Made by a program: the position numbers and the translations under genes. Shown here piece by piece: positions 17,009 to 25,659 of a stretch of DNA of 64,000 nucleotides. Location: assembly GCA_013152385.1 (NCBI GenBank), contig JAADGL010000026.1:1-64000 (forward strand), read 5' to 3'. The DNA comes from Acidobacteriota bacterium. Lineage in GTDB: Bacteria > Acidobacteriota > Holophagae > Thermotomaculales > Thermotomaculaceae. Position 1 is the first letter of the stretch. Each line of letters opens with the position of its first letter. The notes beneath the pieces were generated by a model. It saw only the letters and a list, made by a program, of their open reading frames with translations, was not told where the DNA came from and did not search any database.

Positions 17009-18769
17009 TTAATCTTCTCCCAGTTCCGGCACAATCCCGAAAATATTTATGACCAGAATAAAAACAATCACCAGCAGAAAAGGCACTGCCAGAAACCAGC
17101 TTCCCAATAATTTTAATTCGCTCCGGGATAACAGCAGACATCCGGAAAACAGAAAATATGAAAATACGCCGCGAACCCCAGTTTCATTAACAAAGATATT
17201 ATACGTTCCGGGAATTAACAAGCCAATGGTTCCCTGAATAATCTTCCGGATACGATTGTATTTACGAATACTTTCCACTTTTGCCATCCGCTTTCCGGAA
17301 TCCAGATTCTCCTTTTTTACAAAGACAGTTACGCACTGTTTACACATCTTGTCATTATGGGATTCCAGAAAGCGGAATGGCTTTCCGCACCGGCTGCAGC
17401 TTTCGGAAATATCCCGGTCACGGAAAATGAATCCCAACAAAAGAAAAATCAGAAAAATGAGAACCACAAAAACCATTTCCTTTTCCCCCGAATCACCACC
17501 GGGTATCACTCCCTTCTGAAAGTGCAGGGTAAAAAGTTTGCCATACAGAAATGCGGCGCCGGGGACTTCGATCATCGGCACCGGATAACGAATTTGTTCA
17601 AGGAGATTTGAAATAACACGGTTCGGGCTTTTTTCATAAACGGATTTCAATTCCGAAGAAGACTCCGCAAGGTTGTAGGTACTGAGCATTACTACAGCAA
17701 GATTATATCCCGGAGTTTTCAAGTTTCCCGATTTTTGTGCCGCTTCCCTGAAAAAATCCCGTGATAATTCGAACTCTTTGAGATGGAAATAGGCCACCCC
17801 GATATTGTTCAAGGCAAAAGGATAGAGATAGGAGGAAGAATCAATTTCTTTGTAAAATGAAATCGCTTCCGAAAACTGCCCCCGGCGCATCCGGTTGGTC
17901 GCCTTTGAAAAAAGCTCCAGCCGTGGCTCCGGATTAAACCCCTCCACCTGCGAAAACGGCATCTCAAGAGATCGATAATAAAGAAATTCAGGAGAAGAAA
18001 CCTGATTCCCCACTTTTGCGGCATACATGAATCCCGCAAGAAATATCAGAACGAGCCCCACGTTGAGAGAAAATGCGATTTTCTCATTTCTTGAAAAATA
18101 TGGAGAAAAGAGCAAACCCCAGTAAATGGGCAAATATTTTGCAGGCACCGTAAACAGAACAGGAAGCAGGTAAAGGAGTGAACTCGCCATCACTCTCAAG
18201 AATTCGGAAGAAATTCTTGCCTCAAGAAACCGGCTGATATCGTGGTGAAAATTTCGTCCGTATTTGATCAGTGCAATCACACCGAAAATACCAAAAAAAA
18301 TCATACCCAGAAGATACAGGCCTTCAAAGCCGCTCAACAGCAGTCGGACCATATTCAACGGGTCTTTCAGCACGGTGGAAAACCCTTTGGAAAGTTCCCC
18401 CAATACCGGTTTCAGTTGGCCGGCAAGAATTAAACGGTCAATTCCGGCAAACCGCCCCCGTTTCCATTCCGGATTCCATTCCTGCAATGCCTTTTTTACA
18501 GCGCTTTCACTCCCCCCGTGTACTGCCGGAGAAAAAAGGTCATCCGAGAAAGGAAAAACCTGATATCCGCCTTCATCCATTGATCGGCGAATTTCATGGA
18601 CAGCCTTTTGCTGTTCAACCGTGGTTTCCGCTTTCAAGCCGTTGATGACCGCAGCTTGAAGCCTGCCGCCAACGCCTTTGGAATCGGCATGTACAGCAAG
18701 GGGCCACCCGCATATACAAAAGATAAGAACCGGGGCAATTAACCGGAAATATTTCGTAACATTCAACAA
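17009..18769 (-). CDS. Exported multi-pass membrane protein with TPR and zinc-ribbon segments
   Basis: A 586-residue protein of no family I can name. Residues 1-28 look like a signal peptide or first membrane helix ending AVHADS. Helices near 145-170, 195-255 and 255-270 precede a TPR-like segment (about 290-380: GQFSEAISFYKEI, FALNNIGVAYFHLKEFELSR). Another helix follows, then CSRCGKPFRFLE and CKQC (about 470-500), a four-cysteine ribbon. The last 100 residues hold two or three more helices. The start is the TTG at 18769 with AGGAG upstream. A promoter lies at 18803-18830, making it the first gene of the minus-strand cluster. A scaffold role is plausible but inferred. Confidence 0.68.
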   Translation of the reverse strand: MLNVTKYFRLIAPVLIFCICGWPLAVHADSKGVGGRLQAAVINGLKAETTVEQQKAVHEIRRSMDEGGYQVFPFSDDLFSPAVHGGSESAVKKALQEWNPEWKRGRFAGIDRLILAGQLKPVLGELSKGFSTVLKDPLNMVRLLLSGFEGLYLLGMIFFGIFGVIALIKYGRNFHHDISRFLEARISSEFLRVMASSLLYLLPVLFTVPAKYLPIYWGLLFSPYFSRNEKIAFSLNVGLVLIFLAGFMYAAKVGNQVSSPEFLYYRSLEMPFSQVEGFNPEPRLELFSKATNRMRRGQFSEAISFYKEIDSSSYLYPFALNNIGVAYFHLKEFELSRDFFREAAQKSGNLKTPGYNLAVVMLSTYNLAESSSELKSVYEKSPNRVISNLLEQIRYPVPMIEVPGAAFLYGKLFTLHFQKGVIPGGDSGEKEMVFVVLIFLIFLLLGFIFRDRDISESCSRCGKPFRFLESHNDKMCKQCVTVFVKKENLDSGKRMAKVESIRKYNRIRKIIQGTIGLLIPGTYNIFVNETGVRGVFSYFLFSGCLLLSRSELKLLGSWFLAVPFLLVIVFILVINIFGIVPELGED

Positions 18770-18802
18770 TTCACTCCTGGGCTCTTCTTTTCATTTGTTG
18801 AA

Positions 18803-18830
18803 ATTATATCACCCCCCTTTTGAAATGCAA
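18803..18830 (-). promoter_or_regulatory. Promoter of the DUF4388/TPR cluster
   Basis: Reading the minus strand, TTGCAT (18830-18825) and TATAAT (18808-18803) are separated by 16 bases. They lie about 34 bases before the TTG start at 18769. Confidence 0.65.
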
Positions 18831-18964
18831 CTGAAAATCTCTCTTTGATGTAATACTCACAACAGCCGCAGTGGCATGGATTTCCCGACACTTGTCTTTT
18901 CAGGACAGCCGGAGACTGCGGATGAAAATTTCACACTGTGAGAATAATGCGCTGCGGGATAAGC

Positions 18965-18992
18965 TTGCCGCTGCATTCGTATTCCGTATAAT
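18965..18992 (+). promoter_or_regulatory. Promoter of mtnA
   Basis: TTGCCG at 18965-18970 and TATAAT at 18987-18992 have a 16-base spacer and lie 33 bases before the mtnA ATG. The -35 is moderate and the -10 perfect. Confidence 0.6.
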
Positions 18993-19024
18993 AAGATGTT
19001 ATACAAAAAAGGCCCGGAGGCATC

Positions 19025-20002
19025 ATGGAACATATTTTGTGGAAAAACAATGAACTGATTTTACTGGACCAGCGCAGGCTGCCGGAAAAAAAAGAATTCA
19101 TATCCTGCAGGACACCGGAAGAAACCGCCAGCGCCATTCGGGACATGGTGGTTCGCGGAGCACCCGCCATCGGAATCACGGCTGCCTACGGGCTGGCATT
19201 GTCCGCGATGTTAAACCGGGAATTCGACAGGGATTGCCGCCTGCTTCTGGACAGCCGCCCCACTGCCGTCAATCTCCGATGGGCGGTGGAGCGGATGCGG
19301 AAGTGCCATGGGAAAACCGGTGGAAACGCCGCGGCGCTGGCAGCGGAAGCACTTAAAATTCATATGGAAGATATTGAAATGAATCGGCAGATGGGAGATT
19401 TGGGGGCAGCGCTGTTTCAAAAACCGGTCACTATCCTGACCCACTGCAATGCCGGCGCCCTGGCAACAGGCGGATACGGCACAGCGCTGGGGGTAATCCG
19501 GTCCCTTTACCGGCAGCGGAAGCTGAAAGAGGTGTTCGCGGACGAGACACGGCCCTACCTCCAGGGGGCACGGCTCACCGCATTTGAACTGGCGGAGGCC
19601 GGAATCCCTCACCGGGTCATCACCGACAACAGCGCCGGATATTTCATGGCAAAAGGAGAAATTGATGCTGTAATTACCGGGGCTGACCGCATCGCAGCCA
19701 ACGGAGACACCGCCAACAAAATCGGAACGATGGTGGTGGCGGTACTGGCCCGGTATTTCAAGATACCGTTTTATATCGCTGCACCCATGTCCAGCTTTGA
19801 CCTTTCTCTCAAGTCCGGTGCCGGTATCCCCATTGAGGAACGAAGCCGGGATGAAGTGGCATTCATTAACGGAAAACCGATCGTACCGGCGGCAAGCCCC
19901 GTCTCTCACATTGGTTTTGACGTAACCCCCGGGCATCTTGTCACCGGCTTTATCACCAACAGGGGAATTTTGCACCCGCCGTTTCATCCGGACTTTGGAT
20001 AA
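19025..20002 (+). CDS. mtnA: S-methyl-5-thioribose-1-phosphate isomerase
   Basis: A 325-residue member of the eIF-2B alpha/MtnA family. It isomerises methylthioribose-1-phosphate to the ribulose form in methionine salvage. Motifs include RDMVVRGAPAIGITAAYGLA near residue 40, catalytic Cys in LTHCNAGALATGGYGTALG near 140, and the catalytic Asp in ITGADRIAANGDTANKIGT near 220. A ribosome-binding site GGAGG precedes the ATG. No other salvage gene (mtnK, mtnB, mtnP) is in the window; the purine nucleoside phosphorylase at 62 kb is of another class. It stands alone behind its own promoter. In organisms with partial pathways MtnA can serve other 5'-deoxyribose salvage routes. Confidence 0.94.
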   Translation: MEHILWKNNELILLDQRRLPEKKEFISCRTPEETASAIRDMVVRGAPAIGITAAYGLALSAMLNREFDRDCRLLLDSRPTAVNLRWAVERMRKCHGKTGGNAAALAAEALKIHMEDIEMNRQMGDLGAALFQKPVTILTHCNAGALATGGYGTALGVIRSLYRQRKLKEVFADETRPYLQGARLTAFELAEAGIPHRVITDNSAGYFMAKGEIDAVITGADRIAANGDTANKIGTMVVAVLARYFKIPFYIAAPMSSFDLSLKSGAGIPIEERSRDEVAFINGKPIVPAASPVSHIGFDVTPGHLVTGFITNRGILHPPFHPDFG

Positions 20003-20064
20003 GACGAACTCTCCGGTTACGGAACAAAAAGGGAAAAAATTGTACTTTCTGCCGCTTGTTTTGT

Positions 20065-20092
20065 TTGACAAGGGCGGCGAAATTGCTATAAT
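20065..20092 (+). promoter_or_regulatory. Promoter of spoVG (and probably tRNA-Gln/prs)
   Basis: A perfect TTGACA (20065-20070) and a perfect TATAAT (20087-20092), 16 bases apart, lie 35 bases before the spoVG ATG. GGAGG lies in the leader. It is one of the strongest-looking promoters in the window. Confidence 0.85.
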
Positions 20093-20127
20093 GACCACGT
20101 TTTGACTAAACATGGAGGTCATGTAGC

Positions 20128-20568
20128 ATGCAGATCACAGAGGTCAACGTAACACCCATCAACAATGAGAAAAAACTGAAGGGATTTGCTTCCATCGTCT
20201 TTGACAACTGCTTCATCGTCAGTGACATCAAGATTATTGAAACTGCACGGGGGGCCTTCCTGTCCATGCCCAGCAAAAAGGCTGCCAATGGCAAATTCAG
20301 AGACGTCGCCCATCCCCTGAACGGAGAAACCCGGAAAATGATTGAAGAACGGGTATTTGAAACCTACGAAAACGTTACCGGGCGCCGTCTCGGCAGCGAT
20401 TTTGCCGTTCAAGATGTCGAAACAGAAAACTCACCGGAACCAATGGAGCAGAAACCGGTTTCCAGTGAAGCCGTTTCGGAAGGAGAAGAATCCGCCCGGG
20501 AAGAAAAAACGGAAGAAAAGTCTGTGGACACATCCACACTTTTATCTGTTAAGGAGTTCGGTTACTGA
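20128..20568 (+). CDS. spoVG: SpoVG family regulator with acidic tail
   Basis: A 146-residue protein. Residues 1-90 are a complete SpoVG domain (QITEVNVTPINNEKKLKGFA, then SIVFDNCFIVSDIKIIE and SMPSKK). SpoVG is a small nucleic-acid-binding regulator, site-specific for DNA or RNA in Firmicutes and Borrelia and widespread in non-sporulating bacteria. The last roughly 50 residues form a Glu/Ser-rich disordered tail not found in short SpoVG proteins. GGAGG lies 9 bases before the ATG. tRNA-Gln begins 7 bases after the stop codon, an arrangement with prs, rplY and pth seen in Deltaproteobacteria and relatives. It does not imply sporulation here. Confidence 0.92.
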   Translation: MQITEVNVTPINNEKKLKGFASIVFDNCFIVSDIKIIETARGAFLSMPSKKAANGKFRDVAHPLNGETRKMIEERVFETYENVTGRRLGSDFAVQDVETENSPEPMEQKPVSSEAVSEGEESAREEKTEEKSVDTSTLLSVKEFGY

Positions 20569-20575
20569 TTTAATT

Positions 20576-20650
20576 TGGGGAGTAGCCAAGTGGTAAGGCA
20601 GCGGGTTTTGGTTCCGCTATGCGCAGGTTCGATTCCTGCCTCCCCAGCCA
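20576..20650 (+). tRNA. tRNA-Gln (TTG anticodon)
   Basis: A complete cloverleaf. Acceptor arm TGGGGAG pairs with CTCCCCA, the D-loop contains AGTGGTAAGGC, and the anticodon loop TTTTGGT presents TTG. The T-arm contains GGTTCGATTCC. Discriminator G and an encoded CCA end at 20650. It sits 7 bases after spoVG and just before prs, so it is probably cut out of a shared transcript. Confidence 0.97.
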
Positions 20651-20673
20651 TCCTGATTAAAAGGAAAGGTTGA

Positions 20674-21621
20674 ATGATGAAACATCACCCCATCAAGATT
20701 TTTTCCGGTAATTCGAATCCGGCCATCGCAAAGGAAATTGCGGATTATCTGGGAATTGAACTGTCACATATTGATCTCGGCCGTTTCAGCGACGGTGAAA
20801 TTTCCTGCTATATCCCGGACAATGTCCGGGGTTCCGATGTGTTTTTCATTCAATCCACATGTGCGCCGGCAAATGAAAACCTCATGGAACTGCTTATCGC
20901 CATTGACACACTGAAACGTTCCAGTGCCACCCGCATCACGGCAGTTATCCCCTATTTCGGATACGCGAGGCAGGACAGGAAACACAAACCCAGGGTTCCC
21001 ATCACATCCAAGCTGGTTGCCGACCTCCTGGAAAAAGCCGGTGTTTCAAGGATTCTCACAATGGACCTTCACGCAAATCAGATTCAGGGTTTCTTTGACA
21101 TACCGGTGGACCACCTGTACAGCTCGGCAATTTTCATTGGCTTTATCCGTTCACTGAACATCCCGGACCTCTGCGTAGTCGCACCGGATGTGGGCGGAGC
21201 GGAACGGGCACGGGCATATTCAAAACGCCTGGACGCGCCCCTTGCCATTGTGGACAAGCGCCGGGAACAGGCCAACGAATCGGAAGTCATGAACATTGTC
21301 GGAAATGTGAAAAACAAAAATGTATTGATTGTGGACGATATCATTGACACTGCCGGTACAATTGTTAAAACCGCGGAAGCACTGATGACAAAAGGTGCCC
21401 GTTCCATCCGGACCGCCATTACCCACGGCGTACTTTCCGGCCCGGCAATCGACCGCATCAACCAGTCCCATATTGAGAAGGTGTACATAACCAACACCAT
21501 CCCGTTTAATAAAGAAAATGACCCGAAAGACCGGGTTCAGGTCCTGTCCGTTGCCAACCTTTTCGGTGAAGCAATCAAACGGACACACGAAGAAACGTCA
21601 ATCAGTTCACTATTCATCTAA
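20674..21621 (+). CDS. prs: Ribose-phosphate pyrophosphokinase (PRPP synthetase)
   Basis: A 315-residue class I PRPP synthetase that makes PRPP from ribose-5-phosphate and ATP, feeding PurF (at 8 kb) and other nucleotide, histidine and tryptophan routes. Motifs: FSGNSNPAIAKEIADYLG at the N-terminus, IPYFGYARQDRKH near 92, DLHANQIQGFFDIPVDHL near 130, APDVGGAERAR near 170 and the PRPP loop VDDIIDTAGT near 220. Tandem ATGs at 20674/20677 follow GGAAAGG. It sits between tRNA-Gln and rplY in a widely conserved order. No unusual features. Confidence 0.97.
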   Translation: MMKHHPIKIFSGNSNPAIAKEIADYLGIELSHIDLGRFSDGEISCYIPDNVRGSDVFFIQSTCAPANENLMELLIAIDTLKRSSATRITAVIPYFGYARQDRKHKPRVPITSKLVADLLEKAGVSRILTMDLHANQIQGFFDIPVDHLYSSAIFIGFIRSLNIPDLCVVAPDVGGAERARAYSKRLDAPLAIVDKRREQANESEVMNIVGNVKNKNVLIVDDIIDTAGTIVKTAEALMTKGARSIRTAITHGVLSGPAIDRINQSHIEKVYITNTIPFNKENDPKDRVQVLSVANLFGEAIKRTHEETSISSLFI

Positions 21622-21635
21622 TCTGGAGGAACACA

Positions 21636-22277
21636 ATGAAAGAGTATATTGAAGTCGAGCCGAGAGAGTTAACAGGGAAAGGCCCCAACAGACGGCTCAG
21701 AAAACTGGGAATGATCCCCGGCGTCGTATATGGCGGTGACCGGAAGCCCATGTCCATTTCCATTGCGGAAAAAGAAGTCTGGCAGATGCTCCATGCAGAA
21801 ACCGGGTTGAACACGGTACGGATGCTGAAACTTGCCGGAACCGACCGGAAACGTCACGTCATGATTAAGGACTACCAGATAGACCCCATCTCCCACCGGG
21901 TCATTCACGCGGATTTTCTCAGGGTTAACCCGGATCAGGAAATTGAAGTTTCCGTGCCCGTTATCCTGAAAGGAACCCCCTTCGGCGTTAAAAACGAGGG
22001 CGGCATGATGGACTTTATCGCCAGAACCCTGAACCTCGTGGCAAAAGTAACGGAAATTCCCGCCAACATTGAATTGGATGTTTCCGAACTCAGAATCGGC
22101 GACTCCATCCGTGTAAAAGACATCGAACTGGAAAAAGGGAAAATCACCGATCATGACGATACCGTTGTGGTAAAAGTGGACATCATGAGAGTTCATGAAG
22201 AGGAAACCGCTGAAGCGGAAGAATTGCTGGAAGAGGGAGAAGAGGCAGCAGCCACCGAAACAGCAACCGAAGAATAA
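21636..22277 (+). CDS. rplY: Ribosomal protein bL25, long (CTC) form
   Basis: A 213-residue bL25/Ctc protein that binds 5S rRNA. The N-terminal L25 domain (RELTGKGPNRRLRKLGMIPG, VVYGG) covers about 1-95 and the C-terminal CTC beta domain (LRVNPDQEIEVSVPVILKG, SIRVKDIELEKG) about 96-185. A Glu/Ala-rich tail follows. GGAGG lies 8 bases before the ATG. The long form is common outside gammaproteobacteria. It is co-transcribed with prs (14 bases) and pth (8 bases). Confidence 0.95.
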   Translation: MKEYIEVEPRELTGKGPNRRLRKLGMIPGVVYGGDRKPMSISIAEKEVWQMLHAETGLNTVRMLKLAGTDRKRHVMIKDYQIDPISHRVIHADFLRVNPDQEIEVSVPVILKGTPFGVKNEGGMMDFIARTLNLVAKVTEIPANIELDVSELRIGDSIRVKDIELEKGKITDHDDTVVVKVDIMRVHEEETAEAEELLEEGEEAAATETATEE

Positions 22278-22285
22278 CAATATTT

Positions 22286-22861
22286 ATGTACCTGATTGTA
22301 GGCTTGGGAAATCCGGGACGGCGGTATCAATTTACCCGCCATAATCTCGGATTTCTTTTTTTGGACTATATCTGTATTCAGCAGAATGAAAAAGCGAAAT
22401 TCAAGGACAAGCTGAATTTTTCTTTTCTGAAAACCGGCCTTTTCGGGGAAGATGTAGTAATGGCGAAACCAACCACATTCATGAACTTAAGCGGAAACGG
22501 CGTAAAAGACGCCATGAACTATTTCAAAATAGGCCTTGACAGAATTATCGTTTGTTATGATGACCTGGACCTGCCGGCCGGTTCCATCCGAATCCGCGAA
22601 CAGGGAAGTTCAGGCGGCCACAAGGGGCTGGCTCACATCATAAATGTTCTGGGAACAGATACATTTACACGAATCCGGTTCGGAATTGATTCCCCCCTCA
22701 GGGGAGACCGGCCGGGAGCAGATTTCGTTCTCTCAAAAATCCCGAAGGGAGAACAGGATTTGTTTGAAAACGCGTTTAAAAACGCATATAATGCTCTTCA
22801 TATACTTCTGGGGGAGCACGACTTGAAAAAGGCAATGCAGCTTTACAATAAAAGACCGTAA
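22286..22861 (+). CDS. pth: Peptidyl-tRNA hydrolase
   Basis: A 191-residue bacterial Pth that releases peptides from prematurely dissociated peptidyl-tRNA. Conserved motifs are [18 protein letters not shown] with the catalytic His near residue 20, [10 protein letters not shown] with Asn near 68, and [20 protein letters not shown] then HKGL near 94-115. It starts 8 bases after rplY and has a poor ribosome-binding site, consistent with translational coupling. Length and active site are normal. Confidence 0.96.
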   Translation: MYLIVGLGNPGRRYQFTRHNLGFLFLDYICIQQNEKAKFKDKLNFSFLKTGLFGEDVVMAKPTTFMNLSGNGVKDAMNYFKIGLDRIIVCYDDLDLPAGSIRIREQGSSGGHKGLAHIINVLGTDTFTRIRFGIDSPLRGDRPGADFVLSKIPKGEQDLFENAFKNAYNALHILLGEHDLKKAMQLYNKRP

Positions 22862-22875
22862 GGAGGGTTGAAGTT

Positions 22876-24912
22876 TTGTCTATGCAAACAATCATTTACC
22901 TGATTCCAGTTGGTGGGGTACTGGCGATCCTGTTCGCGTTGTGGAAATCAATGTGGGTGGCAAAGCAGGATGAGGGAAACGACACAATGAAAGAAATCGC
23001 CGGACATATCCGGGAAGGCGCCATGGCATTCCTGTCCCGGGAATACCGGGTTCTCGCCATCTTTGTTATTGTGATTGCCGTTCTCCTGATCATTGGAAAC
23101 TACGGCAATTCAGCAAGCAGCCCGCTTGTGGCCCTTTCATTTGTCGTAGGCGCTCTCTGCTCCGCCCTTGCCGGATTTTTCGGTATGAAAGTGGCGACAC
23201 TCTCCAACGTCCGGACCACCAACGCGGCCAAAAAAGACGGCCTGGTTTCCGCCCTCATGGTTGCTTTTTCCGGCGGCTCGGTTATGGGAATGGCGGTTGT
23301 GGGGCTGGGCGTCCTGGGCCTCGGCACATTGTTCATCATCTATCTCAAGGTATTTCAATTCAACTTCCAGAACCTCAGTGTACTGAACCGGATTCTTGCC
23401 GTCCTCAGCGGATTCTCCCTGGGAGCCAGCTCCATCGCTCTCTTCGCGCGTGTCGGCGGGGGAATCTATACCAAAGCGGCAGATGTCGGCGCGGATCTGG
23501 TGGGGAAAGTGGAAGCCGGCATTCCGGAAGACGATCCCCGGAACCCGGCTGTTATTGCCGACAATGTCGGTGACAATGTCGGCGACGTTGCCGGAATGGG
23601 TGCCGACCTGTTTGAATCCTATGTCGGTGCCATCGTCGGAGCCATGGTCCTCGGCACCACCATGCAGCCCAATCCCATCAACTTTGTTGTCATGCCGCTG
23701 GCACTTGCAGCCGTGGGAATCATCGTCTCCATCCTCGGCACATTCTTCGTTAGAACCAAAGAAGGTGGAAACCCGCAGGCAGCACTGAACATCGGAACCT
23801 TCGGTGCCGGAATTCTAATGGCAATCGTGTCATACTTCATCATCGGCCACTTTGCACCGGGGAAGACACTGCACATTTTCATCGCGGTGGTTTCAGGGCT
23901 GGTTGCCGGAATTCTCATCGGGCTTATTACCGAATATTACACCTCTGAATCCAAAAACCATGCCCGGAACATTGCCAAAGACTCCCAGACCGGCGCCGCC
24001 ACAAATATCATCAGCGGTCTTGCAGTCGGTATGCGGTCAACAGCAGCTCCCATTGCGGTACTGGCCATTGCCATCATTGTGGCATTCAAATTTGCCGGCC
24101 TTTACGGAATCGCCCTTGCCGCCGTCGGTATGCTGGCCACCACCGGAATTCAGCTTGCAGTAGACGCCTACGGCCCCATTGCCGACAACGCCGGCGGTAT
24201 CGCCGAAATGGCCGGCCTGGATCCGGAAGTCCGGGGCATCACCGATAAACTGGACGCAGTGGGCAACACCACCGCCGCCATTGGCAAAGGATTTGCCATC
24301 GGTTCCGCCGCTCTGACCGCGCTGGCATTGTTCAGTGCATTCAAGCACACTGCCCACGTCGGTCCCATCAATGTGGATAACCCGTACGTAATGGCCGGAT
24401 TATTCATCGGCGGAATGCTGCCCTTCCTGTTCTCCTCCCTCGCCATGCAGGCGGTGGGAGAAGCTGCATTTGAAATGATTGAAGAAGTCCGGCGCCAGTT
24501 CCGGGAAATCCCCGGCCTGCTGGAAGGAAAAGCTAAAGCCGACTTTGCCCGCTGCGTGGACATCTCCACCGCTGCGGCAATTAAACGAATGATCGTACCC
24601 GGGCTGATTGCGGTTGTAACACCGGTGGTCTTCGGTTTCATCAACAAAGAAATGCTGGGCGGCCTGCTGGCCGGAGTCACCGTCAGCGGCGTACTTCTCG
24701 CCATCTTCATGGCCAACGCCGGCGGTGCATGGGACAACGCCAAAAAACACATCGAAACCGGCGCATTCGGCGGCAAAGGTTCCGATGCTCATAAAGCGGC
24801 TGTCGTAGGTGATACCGTGGGAGACCCGTTCAAAGATACCGCCGGGCCGTCCCTGAACATCCTGATTAAATTAATGTCAGTGGTTGCGCTTGTCATTGCG
24901 CCGCTGCTCTGA
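22876..24912 (+). CDS. hppA: Membrane-bound ion-translocating pyrophosphatase, K+-dependent type
   Basis: A 678-residue protein with about 16 membrane helices that couples pyrophosphate hydrolysis to H+ or Na+ export. Substrate motifs are [20 protein letters not shown] near 210, [20 protein letters not shown] near 230 and the C-terminal [15 protein letters not shown] near 640. The determinant [10 protein letters not shown] carries Ala where K+-independent enzymes have Lys, so this is the K+-dependent class, which includes Na+ pumps. DLFESY with Glu is compatible with Na+ transport but does not decide it. TTG at 22876 lies 8 bases after AGGAGGG; the ATG at 22882 is too far. It occupies the slot between pth and rpsF where related gene orders usually carry ychF. 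Confidence 0.94.
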   Translation: MSMQTIIYLIPVGGVLAILFALWKSMWVAKQDEGNDTMKEIAGHIREGAMAFLSREYRVLAIFVIVIAVLLIIGNYGNSASSPLVALSFVVGALCSALAGFFGMKVATLSNVRTTNAAKKDGLVSALMVAFSGGSVMGMAVVGLGVLGLGTLFIIYLKVFQFNFQNLSVLNRILAVLSGFSLGASSIALFARVGGGIYTKAADVGADLVGKVEAGIPEDDPRNPAVIADNVGDNVGDVAGMGADLFESYVGAIVGAMVLGTTMQPNPINFVVMPLALAAVGIIVSILGTFFVRTKEGGNPQAALNIGTFGAGILMAIVSYFIIGHFAPGKTLHIFIAVVSGLVAGILIGLITEYYTSESKNHARNIAKDSQTGAATNIISGLAVGMRSTAAPIAVLAIAIIVAFKFAGLYGIALAAVGMLATTGIQLAVDAYGPIADNAGGIAEMAGLDPEVRGITDKLDAVGNTTAAIGKGFAIGSAALTALALFSAFKHTAHVGPINVDNPYVMAGLFIGGMLPFLFSSLAMQAVGEAAFEMIEEVRRQFREIPGLLEGKAKADFARCVDISTAAAIKRMIVPGLIAVVTPVVFGFINKEMLGGLLAGVTVSGVLLAIFMANAGGAWDNAKKHIETGAFGGKGSDAHKAAVVGDTVGDPFKDTAGPSLNILIKLMSVVALVIAPLL

Positions 24913-24930
24913 TATACTCTCGCAGTCCTT

Positions 24931-24953
24931 GGGAGCGGGAGGACCCCGCTCCC
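24931..24953 (+). other. Strong hairpin between hppA and rpsF
   Basis: A perfect 9 bp stem GGGAGCGGG/CCCGCTCCC with a 5-base loop lies 18 bases after the hppA stop codon and 28 before the rpsF ATG. It is followed by TGTTTAA rather than a T tract, so it is a weak terminator at best. It could be a processing or attenuation element, or the S6:S18 autoregulatory leader type, which I cannot confirm by eye. Confidence 0.5.
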
Positions 24954-24980
24954 TGTTTAAGCCATAAGGAGGTTTATAAA

Positions 24981-25394
24981 ATGAGTTTTTATGAAACATT
25001 GATCCTCACCGTGCCTCATCTCACAGATGAAGAGCAGGATCAGATCGCGGCTGCTTACACCGCTGTCATTGAGGGTCAGAACGGAACCGTCCGAAACGTG
25101 GACAAATGGGGCAAACGTGTCCTTGCTTACCCCATCAACAAAATCACCGAAGGTGTTTATACCCTCATTGAATTCACCGGTGACGGCAAAGTGGTCAACG
25201 AACTGGACCGCAAACTGAAAATCGACGAAAACGTCATGCGTCACATTGTGGTGAATCAGGATCATGACATCAAGCTCAAAGCACGGGCAGAGGCAAAAGC
25301 CAAAAAGAAACAGCGCCCGGTGAAAGTAGAGGCTGAAACCCCGGCAGTGGAGACAACCCCCGCTCCTGAAAAAACAACAGAAGAGGAGGCATAA
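24981..25394 (+). CDS. rpsF: Ribosomal protein bS6
   Basis: A 137-residue small-subunit protein. Residues 1-95 are the canonical S6 fold ([47 protein letters not shown]). S6 binds S18 and the central domain of 16S rRNA. After residue 97 comes a Lys-rich then Glu/Pro/Thr-rich tail of about 40 residues, longer than in E. coli even after glutamylation-site extensions. AAGGAGG precedes the ATG. rpsR begins one base after the stop codon. Confidence 0.96.
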   Translation: MSFYETLILTVPHLTDEEQDQIAAAYTAVIEGQNGTVRNVDKWGKRVLAYPINKITEGVYTLIEFTGDGKVVNELDRKLKIDENVMRHIVVNQDHDIKLKARAEAKAKKKQRPVKVEAETPAVETTPAPEKTTEEEA

Positions 25395-25395
25395 C

Positions 25396-25659
25396 ATGGC
25401 AATGCAGCAACGGCCGAGACGCCCGAGAGGCGGAAAACGCAATTTTTTCTACAAAAAGAAAAAATACTGCAAATTCTGCGCAGGGAACATTGACGTAATC
25501 GACTACAAAGACACCAACCTTCTGAGAAACTACGTGCTGGAAGGCTCCATGATCGCGCCGCGCCGGGCAACCGGAACCTGCGCCAAACACCAGCGCAAAC
25601 TGCAGACCGCCATTAAACGCGCCCGCGTCATGGCCCTTCTGCCCTACGTATCGGAGTAA
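25396..25659 (+). CDS. rpsR: Ribosomal protein bS18
   Basis: An 87-residue S18 with an Arg/Lys-rich N-terminus ([20 protein letters not shown]), the [15 protein letters not shown] segment, and [19 protein letters not shown]. Cysteines at CKFC and GTCAKHQ match the zinc-coordinating (C+) form. It partners S6, encoded immediately upstream. Its stop codon overlaps the start of the DUF2232 gene (TAATG). Confidence 0.97.
   Translation: MAMQQRPRRPRGGKRNFFYKKKKYCKFCAGNIDVIDYKDTNLLRNYVLEGSMIAPRRATGTCAKHQRKLQTAIKRARVMALLPYVSE

Noticed and set aside
19211-20122. 303-codon minus-strand frame opposite mtnA
   Set aside because: Antisense to a complete MtnA with active-site residues; no start signal.
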